Assembly: GCA_014801535.1 (NCBI GenBank)
Contig: JAAVEA010000001.1
Coordinates: 1 to 64,000 of the forward strand
Source: Bacteroides sp.
GTDB lineage: Bacteria; Bacteroidota; Bacteroidia; Bacteroidales; Muribaculaceae
Reading direction: 5' to 3'
DNA length: 64,000 nucleotides
The notes beneath the pieces were generated by a model. It did not search any database, had not been told where the DNA came from, and saw nothing but the letters and a program-made list of their open reading frames with translations. Positions 9,501-17,924 of the stretch are shown piece by piece. Numbering within the stretch: the stretch's first letter is position 1; every line of letters starts with the position of its first letter. The position numbers and the translations under genes are program-made.

Positions 9501-11014
9501 ACACCATTGAAATTCTTGACAGAGGTAACGATAATATAAAGGTTATCGTAAGAGAGGAGATAAAGGAGGATAAGAAGAATTTCGGCAGTGAATTTGCTGA
9601 ATACAGTCTTCGGTTCCTGATGATGCCTCGTTCATTGTCGTTCAGATATAAGAATTCACATTCGTTGAATCTGCCGTTGTTCTCACCCAATATCGGGAAC
9701 ATATTCGGGCAGTCGCAGAGTTACGGACCGATGTCTCCCGGCCTTGACTTCGCATTTGGTTTTTATGGTGAGGATTATGTAGAGAAGGCAAAGGAAAGAG
9801 GATGGCTGATTACGGGCAGTGATCAGGTTTCGCCTGCGCTATGGAATAAAAGCAATGAGTTTAATTTTGAGTTGACGCTCGAACCGATCAAAGGCCTGAA
9901 AATATTGTTGACTTCTAACCTTACGGATTCACGTACGGAGCAGATGCAGTTTATGTATACCGGCAATCCGACTTCTTATTCCGGATCGTATGTGCGTACA
10001 CATTGGGCGTTTGCCACGGCTATGAGAAATTCTAAGGCTGAAGATGGATACGCTTCCGATGCTTTCAGCCGTTTCCTTGAATATATTCCCAAGGTTGCCG
10101 GTCGCGTGCAACGGCAGTATGCCGATCTAAATTATCCTGATGCAGGATTCCTGGAGGGAACTTCACTTGCCGGAGGTAGCTATAATCCGCAAATAGGGGA
10201 GGTGAGCGCAACAAGCTCCGATGTGCTTATTCCGGCCTTTCTGGCAGCATATAGTGGTGTAAGCCCCGAAAAGATCTCCTTATCTCATTTTGACGGGCTT
10301 TCAGCTATGCGGCCGAACTGGCGCATCACTTATGACGGATTAGTGAAATTAGGCAATCTGAGTAAGTGGTTTAAGGCATTTACGCTTAGTCATGCCTATC
10401 AATGCACATATTCTATCGGTTCATATTCAAGTTATATGAACTGGGTGAGTGCGGACGGTAATCTTGGATTCATTCAGGATGTTCAGACGGAGAATCCGAT
10501 TCCTTCAACACCGTTTAACATTACATCTGTCGCTATCACAGAAAAGTTTGCCCCTCTGTTTGGCGTGAAGGTTACATTGTTTAATGATTTGACGTTTAAT
10601 GCTGAATATAGGGATTCACGTACGCTGAATCTCAACAGTTCTGCCGGACAGGTTGTGGAGACAACGAGCCGACAGATTCAGGTGGGAGCGGGCTATAAGA
10701 TTGCTAACTTCAATAAGATACTAAAGCTTGGAAGTAAGCAGGGGGGAGTGTCTAACGACCTTTCTCTTAACCTTGACCTATCCTTTGCCAATAATCAGAG
10801 TCTTATCCGACGTATTGAGACAGCTTATACACAGGCCACTCAGGGAACGCAGACTTTCTCTATAAACTTTATGGCTTCGTATATATTGAGTAAGCGCATA
10901 ACGCTTAATGCCTTCTTCGATCACCAGACCAACACACCGCTTGTAAGCAATTCATCTTATCCTACAAGCAACTCCAACTATGGGGTCTCAGTTAACGTAT
11001 CGCTGGCACGATAA
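3542..11014 (+). CDS. sprA: SprA/Sov-type outer-membrane translocon of the type IX secretion system
   Basis: The 2490-residue product matches the SprA (Flavobacterium) / Sov (Porphyromonas) family in length and in its repeated beta-strand pattern. SprA is a very large outer-membrane barrel that forms the export channel of the type IX secretion system. The N-terminus has a hydrophobic export segment (about residues 17-32) ahead of a mature part starting near SQYYKSELAPPP. Typical elements include the GGTALFGFKTKLQFGKLTLTG strands, NFVGFMDLGE, IDDFEATQ (about 838-845) and a strand-rich C-terminus ending in VSVNVSLAR. No frameshift or gap is seen. It abuts ruvA and is followed 30 bases later by a sensor kinase. 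No other T9SS component lies in the window. Confidence 0.95.
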   Translation: MSFFRTRYFTLLRRYFHLAVLFAALLLSLIGYSQYYKSELAPPPSQPDMSSVATDSTNLRYDVRPTISATSQPFGIAEEYPADLRTPSNVKTEAIYDPEAGMYVLHTRIGDRDIVTPSMMTAEEYNNAMIRKDLFSYFKEKNAESFEQKEKQPFNIFDMNFALGPLEKVFGPGGVRLTTQGSIQLSMGVKSNKTDNPSLSLRNRRKTYFDFDQKIQATINASVGDKLKFNMTYNTDATFDFDSKNLKLNYEGKEDEIIKSIEAGNVSMTTGSSLIRGGTALFGFKTKLQFGKLTLTGLLSQQNSESKTVSTSGGVQTQKFSIKADNYDANRHFFLAQFFYDNYDTFASKLPHVSSGIQITRIEVWVTNKNSNFNESRNFVGFMDLGENTRLANNHWIPNVSFNNPSNQSNNLLDEIKENYPEARNINQVTQALEPLRAYGIEGGKDFEKVESARLLKSSEYTLNPDLGYISLKSALNTDEVLAVAYEYTYGGRVYQVGEFSSDISNTNESLYLKMLRSTTVSTQLPMWKLMMKNVYALGAYQLQSKNFKLNIKFLSDTTGTEINYLPVGSISNTPLLQVMNLDRIDSNQESNSDGFFDYIEGYTVQSSSGKIIFPVAEPFGAHLERKIGNPEIAKEYVYKELYDSTLVVARQFADKNKYSLIGEYQASGGAQIRLNAMNVPRGSVVVMAGGVVLTENSDYTVDYSMGIVTITNQSIIDSGTNVSVTLENQSLYSMQRKTLLGLDAQYRFNKNLTVGATLLNFSEKALTEKVNIGDELINNTMWGLNLSYNKEFMWLTNLVNKIPTVNAAAPSTFSLNAEFAQIVPAKQKSGTNKGSSYIDDFEATQTGIDLRSPYSWFLAPTPYDSGADALFPEASLTNDVSYGKNRALLSWYYIDRMWTQRNSSMVPGYMKSDPWFLSNPYVREVKISELYPYRDLAYGEANYIQTLNLSYYPKERGPYNLDADNIDSDGSLLNPEKRWGGIMRKMDNTNFETSNVEYLQFWLLDPFLDPDNPNTEGGDLYFNFGEISEDILKDGMKSYENGLPIDGNNDFITETNWGRVSRQNSLTYAFENSENARLMQDVGLDGLPNEDEYSFSSYRDYLDKLRAKLPASTIAEMQEDPFSAMNDPAGDNYHFFRSPYYDENHSDILTRYKRYNGVEGNSLSPDQSSNPMYQSARAVPDVEDINQDNTLNEYERYFQYKVSIRPEDLEVGKNYITDIQESEVNTTAGKQRSVWYQFKIPLSSPDKVVGGINDFSTVRFARMFMTGFKETTHLRFATLELVRGEWRDYKFNLNSRNDSPAEGELDMSVVNIEENNARTPVNYVLPPGVTRIQDPGQSQATQLNEQSLSMKVTGLQPGDARGIYKNTQLDLRIYKRMQMWIHAEALIDNVTNTKNGDLSVFVRLGSDVKNNYYEYEIPLQLTPPGSYNNRSTTERERVWPIANFLNVPFDLFTSLKTQRNRDKSANVEGVGYGIVYTGHDPENNQNTVAVLGNPSLSDVRVMLIGIRNRSNSVKDGDVWVNELKVTDFNESGGWAANVNANLAVSDLAMVNFSAHKETAGFGSVDQGLSQRRLDDYEQYNVAVQGDIGKLIPEKAKLSAPIYYSRSQELTTPKYNPLDQDILLKDALDAAMSKAERDSIKNYAVTKKVVESFSLSNLKFNVQNKTPMPWDPANFQVSFSFNKQKNIDPTTEYQNTNDYRGNFTYSYTPYIKGWKPFSFIKGKGKTAKYFKDWEINWLFNNLTFYTGIQRYYYEEQTRSEVDVDFQLPVQVSKNFTWDRQFSITWNLIKSLQLSFSSNTTARIEETVGAVNKKLFPDEYREWKETVLTSVRHLGTPWNYNQTFTGTYRAPFNRIPFLDYITGSVTYNSVYRWDKGATVDDLYLGNTIQNQSSWNADARFNFETLYNKSKYLQKINKRFSTSSGARVANKNNKEKTTTKKARKFERAFTLSSDTSTFVKHNLKTKKVKFTAESGGKPKKLNYKVIDDNTIEILDRGNDNIKVIVREEIKEDKKNFGSEFAEYSLRFLMMPRSLSFRYKNSHSLNLPLFSPNIGNIFGQSQSYGPMSPGLDFAFGFYGEDYVEKAKERGWLITGSDQVSPALWNKSNEFNFELTLEPIKGLKILLTSNLTDSRTEQMQFMYTGNPTSYSGSYVRTHWAFATAMRNSKAEDGYASDAFSRFLEYIPKVAGRVQRQYADLNYPDAGFLEGTSLAGGSYNPQIGEVSATSSDVLIPAFLAAYSGVSPEKISLSHFDGLSAMRPNWRITYDGLVKLGNLSKWFKAFTLSHAYQCTYSIGSYSSYMNWVSADGNLGFIQDVQTENPIPSTPFNITSVAITEKFAPLFGVKVTLFNDLTFNAEYRDSRTLNLNSSAGQVVETTSRQIQVGAGYKIANFNKILKLGSKQGGVSNDLSLNLDLSFANNQSLIRRIETAYTQATQGTQTFSINFMASYILSKRITLNAFFDHQTNTPLVSNSSYPTSNSNYGVSVNVSLAR

Positions 11015-11044
11015 GGAATAAAGAAACATATAAATCATTATGCC

Positions 11045-12802
11045 ATGAAAAAGATTGTCTTGACCTTATTATCAGTTTTGTTTCCTCTTATGGATCTATC
11101 AGGTGTTACTGAAGAGATTGCCTCGTTGCGTGAGGCTGCCGATAGTCTTCATGGGGTAGGAAAAACAGACTCGGCAGTAATTGTGGGGGAGCGGGCTATT
11201 AGACTTGCCGAGAAGTCGGGAGATAAGGTTCAGATGGTTGGCACCTTTGCAGGGCAGGGAGTCTATCTGAGATCGCTTGGAAGAATTGATGAAGCTTTGA
11301 AGAGCTATGAGAAGGGATTGGAAATTGTCACTTCTGGAGAATTCCGACGTGATCCGAGTGGCGAAGCCATAGAGGAGGTTTCTACTCTTTATATAAATCT
11401 TGCGGTATTGAATCTTGATATGCAGCATAAGGAGGAGGCCGCTAAAAATGCGTTGCTCTCTGCCGAATGGTGCGAAAAAAGTACAGATAAGGAGTTTAAA
11501 AGTACTGTTTTTGGCGTTGTTGGTTCTGTGCTTACAGGGTGTGGGGATTTGGAAAATGCACTTAAATTTCAAACCCTTGCATATAAAAATGCTTTGGAAT
11601 CAGGAGATGAGGAGGCTGCTTTCCGCGCGGCAGCCTATAATATGCTTGTTGCAGATCGTCTTGGAAATAAGTCTGAGGCTACCCGGTGGAGAGAGAAATG
11701 TGAGATTCTTCTTCCTTCCATCGATTCCATGATGGCAAAGCTTGTATATTATCAGGCTGAATGCTCGATATGCCTTAAAGAAAATGATTCCAAAGGTTCA
11801 CTGTTATGGTTTAACAAGATTCTGGAACTTGACGGAATTGACCATCTCCCATTTGTGAAGTTTGATGTTTACAATAATATGCACATCGCTTACGCCGGAA
11901 TAGGCGATTATGAGCGTGCATATTCCACGCTATTGAAAAGCAATGAGCTGCGCGATAGTCTATGGGAGCAGGAGAAAGCGGAAAGCTTGCGTGAACTGAC
12001 AGTTAAATATGAAACCAAAGAGACACAATTGGCATTGGCGCAAAGTGAGGCCAAGCGAGCAGGAGTGCTAATGTGGCTTTTTGCAGTGATTGGATTGCTC
12101 TTGACAGTGGCTGTAATCTTCATAATTTATATAGGACGTCAACGACGTCGGAGGATGCAGAAAGAGATTGAGTTCGCTCGTTTACGAGAAGAGACTTCAC
12201 GTCAGCTTACGGTGCAATATATTAAGGGACTTGAGGGGGAGCGCGCCAGAATTGCAAAAGAACTCCACGATGGTGTTTGCAACGACCTTCTTGCAGTTCA
12301 GATGAATATGCAGAATGGACGTTCGACAGAGGAGACGGCTGCATTGATCGACTATTGCCGTGATTCTGTCAGAAGAATATCGCATGAACTTATGCCTCCT
12401 GAGTTTGCATACGCTACAATAGATGAAGTGGTGAGGTATCTTGTTTTTAAGCAATCCGAGGCTAATAAAGAAAATATCTCATTCCGTTATTCATCTAATT
12501 CCTTAAACAGGGAGTGGGCAGATATTCCCGACGCTACATCTCTTGAGATATATCGTATTGCGCAGGAAGCAATCGGCAACGCCGTGAAACATTCCTGTGC
12601 AACAGAGATTACCGTTGAGCTTTATCTCAAAGAGGATGCGATCACATTAATTGTTAGCGACAATGGTAAATTTAAGCGTCCTGGTGATAAAGGTATCGGT
12701 ATGGAATCCATTAGGAAAAGAGCCAACTCGATAAATGGTTTTATAGAAATCAACACTACATCCGACGGAGGCACGCAACTGATTTTGGTTGTAAAAAACT
12801 AA
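11045..12802 (+). CDS. TPR-containing sensor histidine kinase (HisKA_3 type)
   Basis: The 585-residue protein begins with an export signal (residues 1 to about 20), followed by a periplasmic region of tetratricopeptide-like helices (about 25-310), a short coiled coil, one membrane segment (about 340-363), and a cytoplasmic kinase. The HisKA_3 motif RARIAKELHDGVCNDLL places the phosphorylated histidine at H408. The HATPase domain shows the N-box (EAIGNAVKHS, N512) and the DNG motif (539-541) followed by GIGMESIRKRA. This is the NarX/DegS-like layout that pairs with LuxR-type response regulators, and such a regulator is the next gene. The stimulus is unknown. Only 30 bases separate it from sprA, so read-through is likely. 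Confidence 0.93.
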   Translation: MKKIVLTLLSVLFPLMDLSGVTEEIASLREAADSLHGVGKTDSAVIVGERAIRLAEKSGDKVQMVGTFAGQGVYLRSLGRIDEALKSYEKGLEIVTSGEFRRDPSGEAIEEVSTLYINLAVLNLDMQHKEEAAKNALLSAEWCEKSTDKEFKSTVFGVVGSVLTGCGDLENALKFQTLAYKNALESGDEEAAFRAAAYNMLVADRLGNKSEATRWREKCEILLPSIDSMMAKLVYYQAECSICLKENDSKGSLLWFNKILELDGIDHLPFVKFDVYNNMHIAYAGIGDYERAYSTLLKSNELRDSLWEQEKAESLRELTVKYETKETQLALAQSEAKRAGVLMWLFAVIGLLLTVAVIFIIYIGRQRRRRMQKEIEFARLREETSRQLTVQYIKGLEGERARIAKELHDGVCNDLLAVQMNMQNGRSTEETAALIDYCRDSVRRISHELMPPEFAYATIDEVVRYLVFKQSEANKENISFRYSSNSLNREWADIPDATSLEIYRIAQEAIGNAVKHSCATEITVELYLKEDAITLIVSDNGKFKRPGDKGIGMESIRKRANSINGFIEINTTSDGGTQLILVVKN

Positions 12803-12828
12803 AGAATATTGGTATTAAGTTTTAAAAC

Positions 12829-12842
12829 TACGGATTTCCGTA
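12829..12842. promoter_or_regulatory. Perfect 14-bp palindrome, candidate operator for the response regulator
   Basis: TACGGATTTCCGTA is a perfect inverted repeat (TACGGA, two-base spacer, TCCGTA) placed directly against the -33 element of the candidate promoter of the response-regulator gene. The spacing of two 6-7 base half-sites around two bases is like the sites bound by NarL-family regulators. Its use as an autoregulatory site is an inference. Confidence 0.4.
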
Positions 12843-12874
12843 ATTGACTTGCATATAAAGGCTGAGTAATTTTG
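12843..12874 (+). promoter_or_regulatory. Candidate promoter of the response-regulator gene
   Basis: ATTG (12843-12846) and TAATTTTG (12867-12874) are separated by 20 bases, a near-consensus Bacteroidota promoter. Transcription would start near 12881, about 20 bases before the ATG at 12904, so the regulator could be expressed apart from the kinase gene. Confidence 0.5.
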
Positions 12875-12903
12875 TATAATTAAATTATAAATTGCCTGAA
12901 ACG

Positions 12904-13548
12904 ATGCGGGAATCCGTCTTATCCAAAATGAAAATAGCAGTTGTTGATGATCACGACTTGATAAGAGAAGGGATGAATGCTGTTCTGACAAATAATGGTG
13001 CGAATTTTGTAGATAAATACAGCACTTCTTCCGAGCTTATTTCAAGTATGGATTTGGGCAAAGGTTATGACTTTTATATCATTGACCTTGAATTGCCCGA
13101 TATAGATGGTTTCGTCCTAATCGAAATGATAAGGGCGCGCAATCCGCAGGCCAACATTATTGTCAGCACAGTTCATGACGAGATATGGACCTTGAGGAGA
13201 CTTATCGCAAAAGATGTAAGTGCTATCGTGTACAAATCGGGTGATGGCAATGAAATAATTGATGCGATAAATGAAATTCTTGAAGGGAATAAGTATTACT
13301 GTGAGGAGGTGCAAAATGCACTGAAAATCGCCACCGACAGCAGCATGCATCCATCAGCAAGAGAACTGGAGGTTCTTCATCAAATTGCGCAAGGAAAAAC
13401 CTCGAGGGAGATAGCGGCCGCCATGTTTGTATCTGATAATACGGTGGAAGCCCATAGGAAGGCTCTCTTCTCAAAGTTGGGAGCTGTTAATGTGGCCGAT
13501 CTCATCATGAAGGCCATAAATATGGGTTATCTAAAAAAAGGGAACTGA
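12904..13548 (+). CDS. LuxR/NarL-family response regulator
   Basis: The 214-residue protein has a receiver domain (MKIAVVDDHDLIREGM with the acidic pair, the phospho-acceptor Asp in FYIIDLELPDIDGF, the switch residue in IIVSTVHDE and the Lys in IVYKSGDG) and a C-terminal LuxR helix-turn-helix (SARELEVLHQIAQGKTSREIA...SDNTVEAHRKALFSKLG). It should be phosphorylated by the TPR sensor kinase encoded just upstream and bind DNA as a dimer. Starts at 12892 (TTG), 12904 (ATG) and 12928 (ATG) are possible; I prefer 12904 given the predicted transcript start, though 12928 begins exactly at the conserved receiver. Targets are unknown; the palindrome at 12829 is a candidate. Confidence 0.92.
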   Translation: MRESVLSKMKIAVVDDHDLIREGMNAVLTNNGANFVDKYSTSSELISSMDLGKGYDFYIIDLELPDIDGFVLIEMIRARNPQANIIVSTVHDEIWTLRRLIAKDVSAIVYKSGDGNEIIDAINEILEGNKYYCEEVQNALKIATDSSMHPSARELEVLHQIAQGKTSREIAAAMFVSDNTVEAHRKALFSKLGAVNVADLIMKAINMGYLKKGN

Positions 13549-13595
13549 CAAATTTACAGTTGATATTTGTAATCATCTAATAAATACGAGCGATA

Positions 13596-14213
13596 ATGAA
13601 AAGAAAGTTAATCACAATGGCTCTTGTTGCGATTGCAACAGCATTTCTGCCCTGCGCAATTAATGCACAAGGACTTGGAGGCCTGCTTAAAAAGGGGAAG
13701 AAAGCCCTCGAACAGGTTGTTAAAGAAACGCCTACCGCTTCGGATAATTCTAAGTCGTCTGAGAAAAATACAGCTGTCGCACCAACAGTTCTTGATAACG
13801 GCATAGAAGTAATCAATCCTATGGCGGAAATGATAGAGGTTACACCCATAGGTCTATATGGCGTATCCAAGAGCGAGAACTATGGGGATGCTTACCTGGT
13901 GTTGAAGGTGCTCATGAAGGAGCCAAAGAACAAGGCAAATTTCGGTGGCAGCATCAACAACGAAAGAATGATTGCAGTGGATACTAACGGGAAAGTCTAT
14001 AATACCGGTGAGAATGGCTCCTGGCAATATGACACTCCGGAGGGGATACCGGTTCAAGTAGTCATCGACCGGCCTGGGTTAATGTTCCAAGATATTAAGA
14101 AAGATGTAGAGGTTATGCCGATAGTAAAGTTTGGCATTCTCATTGATGGATACCATAAAGGGAACCTGACTCTCAAGAATATGCCTATATACTGGGATGA
14201 GAGTCCTGAATAA
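13596..14213 (+). CDS. Secreted protein of unknown function
   Basis: The 205-residue protein has a signal peptide (about residues 1-25, ending INAQG), a short basic-helical stretch GLGGLLKKGKKALEQVV, a Ser/Thr/Ala-rich linker, and a predicted beta-rich domain (about 68-200) with VTPIGLYGVSKSENYGDAYLVLKVLM and VKFGILIDGYHKGNLTLKN. No known family is recognised. It follows the response regulator by 47 bases and precedes the lipoprotein gene by 10, so it is probably transcribed with both and could be an output of the two-component system. Confidence 0.8.
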   Translation: MKRKLITMALVAIATAFLPCAINAQGLGGLLKKGKKALEQVVKETPTASDNSKSSEKNTAVAPTVLDNGIEVINPMAEMIEVTPIGLYGVSKSENYGDAYLVLKVLMKEPKNKANFGGSINNERMIAVDTNGKVYNTGENGSWQYDTPEGIPVQVVIDRPGLMFQDIKKDVEVMPIVKFGILIDGYHKGNLTLKNMPIYWDESPE

Positions 14214-14223
14214 TTAGTTGAAT

Positions 14224-14613
14224 ATGAAAAAAATAATAAGAATATTGTTTATAGGGGCAGGAATATTTATCCTGTCTGCTTGTTCCGGCGGCGGAAGTTA
14301 TAGTCCGGAAAAATGTGCCCAACTTCAGGAGAAAGTCGATGGCAAGCAAGAGCTTACAGAGGATGATTATTCCGAAATGATCAATCAACTCGAGGGTATC
14401 GTAAAGATCCTTAAAGAGAAGGATAAGGAGATCGGAGACGACAAGGAGAAGAAAAATGAATTTTCCAAATCAAAGGAGGCTAAGGAACTCGTTGGATATT
14501 TCTTCGGATTTGGTTTCTATCTTGACGGCCACGGTGACCAGTTGTCAAATTCCAACAAGAGGAAGCTCAATAAGATCATTGAGGAATATAAAGATGAGAC
14601 AAACAAAGATTGA
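14224..14613 (+). CDS. Small lipoprotein, relative of the lipoprotein at 33608
   Basis: The 129-residue product has a lipoprotein signal with lipobox LSAC, so the mature protein starts at the Cys followed by SGGGS. The mature part is helical and acidic, with the motif ELTEDDYSEM and later ELVGYFFGFGFYL. The same two signatures, L-x-E-x-D-Y-x-x-M and Y-F-x-x-F-G-x-x-L, occur at matching places in the lipoprotein at 33608-33967, so I read them as one family. The start is the ATG at 14224, not the TTG six bases earlier. It ends the plus-strand run begun at ruvA and is followed by a strong hairpin. Function unknown. Confidence 0.8.
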   Translation: MKKIIRILFIGAGIFILSACSGGGSYSPEKCAQLQEKVDGKQELTEDDYSEMINQLEGIVKILKEKDKEIGDDKEKKNEFSKSKEAKELVGYFFGFGFYLDGHGDQLSNSNKRKLNKIIEEYKDETNKD

Positions 14614-14635
14614 TGCTTAAAATATTTTTGACAGA

Positions 14636-14675
14636 AAGAAGGGGATGCAGTTCATAAGAGCTGCATCCCCTTCTT
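14636..14675. terminator. Bidirectional terminator between the lipoprotein gene and clpB
   Basis: A 15-bp perfect stem (AAGAAGGGGATGCAG and its complement) encloses a 10-base loop. Its flanking A and T runs allow it to serve both converging genes. Confidence 0.85.
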
Positions 14676-14696
14676 CCTGTTATATTGGTATTTTAT

Positions 14697-17297
14697 TTAG
14701 TTATTCTTGAACGCGAGTTCGTCGCCTTCACGGTCGATAATGATCGGGTGTTCGCGATCCACTTTCTGAGCAAGAATATCCTTTGAGAGCTGGTTAAGCA
14801 CCATTCTCTGAATAGTTCTCTTCACAGGACGGGCACCGAATTCGGGATCATAGCCATCTTCGGCAAGAAGTTCGAGAGCCGCCTTTGTGACTTTGAGAGT
14901 AATGCCGTTGGATGCAAGCATCTTCTGCACGCTCTTAACCTGAAGCTCAACAATTTCAAGAATCTCCTTCTTATCAAGAGGAGTGAACATCACGGTTTCA
15001 TCAATACGGTTGAGGAACTCGGGACGGATAATCTGTTTCAGACGATCCATTACATCCTGCTTTGTTGTAGAGATGATATTCTCCTTTTCATCCTCTTTCT
15101 TATCGGCGAAGCCCTTGAAGTTTTCACGAATTATATCAGAACCCATATTGGAGGTCATGATGATAATAGTGTTCTTGAAGTTGATGAAACGACCTTTATT
15201 GTCGGTTAGTCGGCCGTCATCGAGCACCTGCAACAAGATGTTGAACACATCCGGATTTGCTTTCTCAATCTCATCGAAGAGAACCACTGAATAGGGTTTA
15301 CGGCGCACTGCCTCTGTGAGCTGACCTCCCTCTTCATAACCGACGTATCCCGGAGGCGCTCCGACAAGTCGGGAGACGGAGTGTTTCTCCATATATTCCG
15401 ACATATCGATACGGGTCATCATATCCTCATCATCAAAAAGGTATTCGGCAAGAGCCTTAGCAAGCTCAGTCTTACCAACACCCGTTGTTCCGAGGAAAAT
15501 GAAAGAACCGATAGGACGACGCGGGTCGTTAAGACCGGCACGTGAACGACGCACTGCATCTGACACGGCACGGATTGCATCTTCCTGACCAACCACACGT
15601 TTATGAAGTTCCTCTTCAAGATGGAGAAGTTTCTCCTTCTCGCTCTGAGCCATCTTCTTAACGGGTATTCCGGTCCAGCGGCTAACAACCTCGGCAATAT
15701 CTTCAGCGTCAACCTCCTCCTTGATCATTGCGCCTTCACCTTGCAACTGGCGAAGTTTTTCCTGTATGGCCTTATTCTCATCCTCTTTCTGCTTGATCTT
15801 GGAATATCTGATTTCCGCAACTTTAGCGTAATCACCTTCGCGTTCGGCACGTTCAGCTTCATAGCTTAATTGCTCGATATCAATCTTATTCTGCTGAATC
15901 TTATTGATTTCAGTTTTCTCAGCCTGCCATTTTGCTCGCAGTGATTTCTCTGTGTCGCGGAGGTTGGCGAGGTCTTCATCAATCTCTTTCAGTTTATAAG
16001 TATCATTTTCACGCTTGATAGCCTCTCTTTCAATTTCGAGCTGCTTGATCTTTCTTGAAGCTTCATCAAGAGCCTGTGGCTGTGAATCCATTTCAAGACG
16101 GAGTTTTGAAGCTGCCTCATCCACAAGGTCAATGGCCTTGTCGGGGAGGAAACGGTCTGTAATGTAACGCACACTCAACTGGACGGCAGCGATGATTGCC
16201 TCATCCATAATGCGCACCTTATGGTGATTTTCATAACGCTCTTTCAAGCCACGCAAGATGGAGATAGCCGACATTTCATCAGGCTCATCAACCATAACTT
16301 TCTGGAAACGACGTTCAAGAGCCTTATCCTTCTCGAAATATTTCTGATATTCATCAAGAGTGGTGGCACCGATCGAACGGAGTTCGCCACGAGCAAGAGC
16401 CGGCTTAAGGATATTGGCTGCATCCATCGCGCCTTCGCCCTTACCTGCACCCACAAGGGTGTGAATCTCATCAATGAAGAGGATAATTTCACCATCGCTC
16501 TGAGTAACTTCATTCACGATAGCTTTAAGTCGTTCCTCAAATTCACCTTTATATTTGGCACCTGCAACAAGGGCACCCATATCGAGAGAATAGATCTGCT
16601 TTGATTTCAGGTTCTCGGGAACGTCACCTCTCACGATACGCATTGCAAGACCCTCGGCAATGGCAGTCTTACCGGTACCCGGCTCACCGACAAGCATCGG
16701 GTTGTTTTTTGTTCTACGAGAAAGAATCTGAAGCACACGCCTGATCTCCTCATCACGCCCGATAACGGGATCGAGCTTGCCGTTACGGGCACGGTCATTG
16801 AGGTTTATGGCATACTTACTGAGAGCTTGGTAAGATTCCTCCGCACTCTGATCTTTCACAGTGTTCCCTTTTCTAAGTTCGAGTATAGCGGCTTTAAGCC
16901 CATCCTCTGTAATGCCGTTGTCTTTAAGAATCTGCGAAGCTTTACTTTTAGATTTCAATATACCCATCAGCATGGCCTCAACCGATACATATTCATCACC
17001 CATAGATTTTGAGAAATCTACCGCTTTCTGAAGAGCATCGTTAGATTCACGGCTAAGAAAAACGTCACCGCCACTCACTTTGGGCAAAGAGGCTATAGCC
17101 TGATCAACGGCCATTTTCACACCATTCAGGTTCGCCCCGAGTTTCTGGAAAATGAAGTTGACGATAGTCTCACTTTCTGAAATAATCGCCTTAAGCAAAT
17201 GGACAGGTTCAATCTGCTGTTGTCCGGCCTGCTTGGTATAGTCGATAGCCTTCTGGACAATCTCCTGCGATTTGATAGTGAAATTATTAAAATTCAT
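14697..17297 (-). CDS. clpB: ATP-dependent chaperone (disaggregase) ClpB
   Basis: The 866-residue protein is ClpB/Hsp104, the hexameric AAA+ machine that, with DnaK, pulls proteins out of aggregates. The layout is complete: N-terminal Clp domain (1-145), first AAA+ module with Walker A GEPGTGKT (about 204-211) and [12 protein letters not shown], the coiled-coil middle domain (about 405-525), the second module with Walker A GTTGVGKT and GYVGYEEGG pore loop, and the C-terminal small domain with [11 protein letters not shown]. Its partner dnaK is also in the window, at 37800. It stands alone on the minus strand. No heat-shock operator was identified upstream. Confidence 0.98.
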   Translation of the reverse strand: MNFNNFTIKSQEIVQKAIDYTKQAGQQQIEPVHLLKAIISESETIVNFIFQKLGANLNGVKMAVDQAIASLPKVSGGDVFLSRESNDALQKAVDFSKSMGDEYVSVEAMLMGILKSKSKASQILKDNGITEDGLKAAILELRKGNTVKDQSAEESYQALSKYAINLNDRARNGKLDPVIGRDEEIRRVLQILSRRTKNNPMLVGEPGTGKTAIAEGLAMRIVRGDVPENLKSKQIYSLDMGALVAGAKYKGEFEERLKAIVNEVTQSDGEIILFIDEIHTLVGAGKGEGAMDAANILKPALARGELRSIGATTLDEYQKYFEKDKALERRFQKVMVDEPDEMSAISILRGLKERYENHHKVRIMDEAIIAAVQLSVRYITDRFLPDKAIDLVDEAASKLRLEMDSQPQALDEASRKIKQLEIEREAIKRENDTYKLKEIDEDLANLRDTEKSLRAKWQAEKTEINKIQQNKIDIEQLSYEAERAEREGDYAKVAEIRYSKIKQKEDENKAIQEKLRQLQGEGAMIKEEVDAEDIAEVVSRWTGIPVKKMAQSEKEKLLHLEEELHKRVVGQEDAIRAVSDAVRRSRAGLNDPRRPIGSFIFLGTTGVGKTELAKALAEYLFDDEDMMTRIDMSEYMEKHSVSRLVGAPPGYVGYEEGGQLTEAVRRKPYSVVLFDEIEKANPDVFNILLQVLDDGRLTDNKGRFINFKNTIIIMTSNMGSDIIRENFKGFADKKEDEKENIISTTKQDVMDRLKQIIRPEFLNRIDETVMFTPLDKKEILEIVELQVKSVQKMLASNGITLKVTKAALELLAEDGYDPEFGARPVKRTIQRMVLNQLSKDILAQKVDREHPIIIDREGDELAFKNN

Positions 17298-17434
17298 ATA
17301 TTAAATTGATTAAGGGCTCCAATAGGAATAATAAGTATGATTGCACTCAGTTCCCATATATGGAGACATCTGTTAAATTTCTATTTTATAATATTAACAA
17401 TTATATGTTAAAATGAGTTCGGCCGACAATGTTT

Positions 17435-17815
17435 TTATTTCTTTCGTAGAATCTCAATCCAATAGTCATCAGGGTCATGGATAAAATATATTCCCATTGC
17501 CGGATTTTCAAAACATATCACACCGAGGTGACGATGATATTCGCGCACTTCGTCATAATTGTCTGTATCGAGCCTTACAGCTAAATGACTCTCATTGTCA
17601 CCTAATTCATAAGGTTGGGGGTGGTCTTTAAGCCATGTAAGTTCGAGTCGGAAATTTCCTTTGGGTGCCTTTAGGAAATTGATTATGTAACTCCCGTCGG
17701 AGGCGATTTTTTCGTCTGTCTTTTCCAGACCGAGAGTGGTTTTATAGAATTCTATTGATCGGGACAGATCGGTAACATTAATGTTGAAGTGATCAAAGTG
17801 ACAGTTTATTTCCAT
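17435..17815 (-). CDS. VOC/glyoxalase-fold protein
   Basis: The 126-residue product has the paired beta-alpha-beta-beta-beta layout of the vicinal-oxygen-chelate superfamily: FDHFNINVTDLSRSIEFYKTTLGL at the front, SHLAVRLDTDNYDEVREYHRHLG in the second half, and FIHDPDDYWIEILRK at the end. Candidate metal ligands are the early His (H7 or H9), the Glu in RLELT, the His of SHLAV and the Glu of WIEIL, as in lactoylglutathione lyase (GloA). Substrate is uncertain: it could be a methylglyoxal enzyme or a resistance-type relative. I start it at the ATG at 17815; the longer form upstream to 17899 adds residues unlike the family. Confidence 0.85.
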   Translation of the reverse strand: MEINCHFDHFNINVTDLSRSIEFYKTTLGLEKTDEKIASDGSYIINFLKAPKGNFRLELTWLKDHPQPYELGDNESHLAVRLDTDNYDEVREYHRHLGVICFENPAMGIYFIHDPDDYWIEILRKK

Positions 17816-17924
17816 AGTATGATCAAGCATATTTTTATTACAAAAAGCTTGCCAATTTAATGAGTGAATTATGACAAGGCTAATTTTATAACAAATCAAA
17901 GGACTATTTTTATTGTCCGACTAT

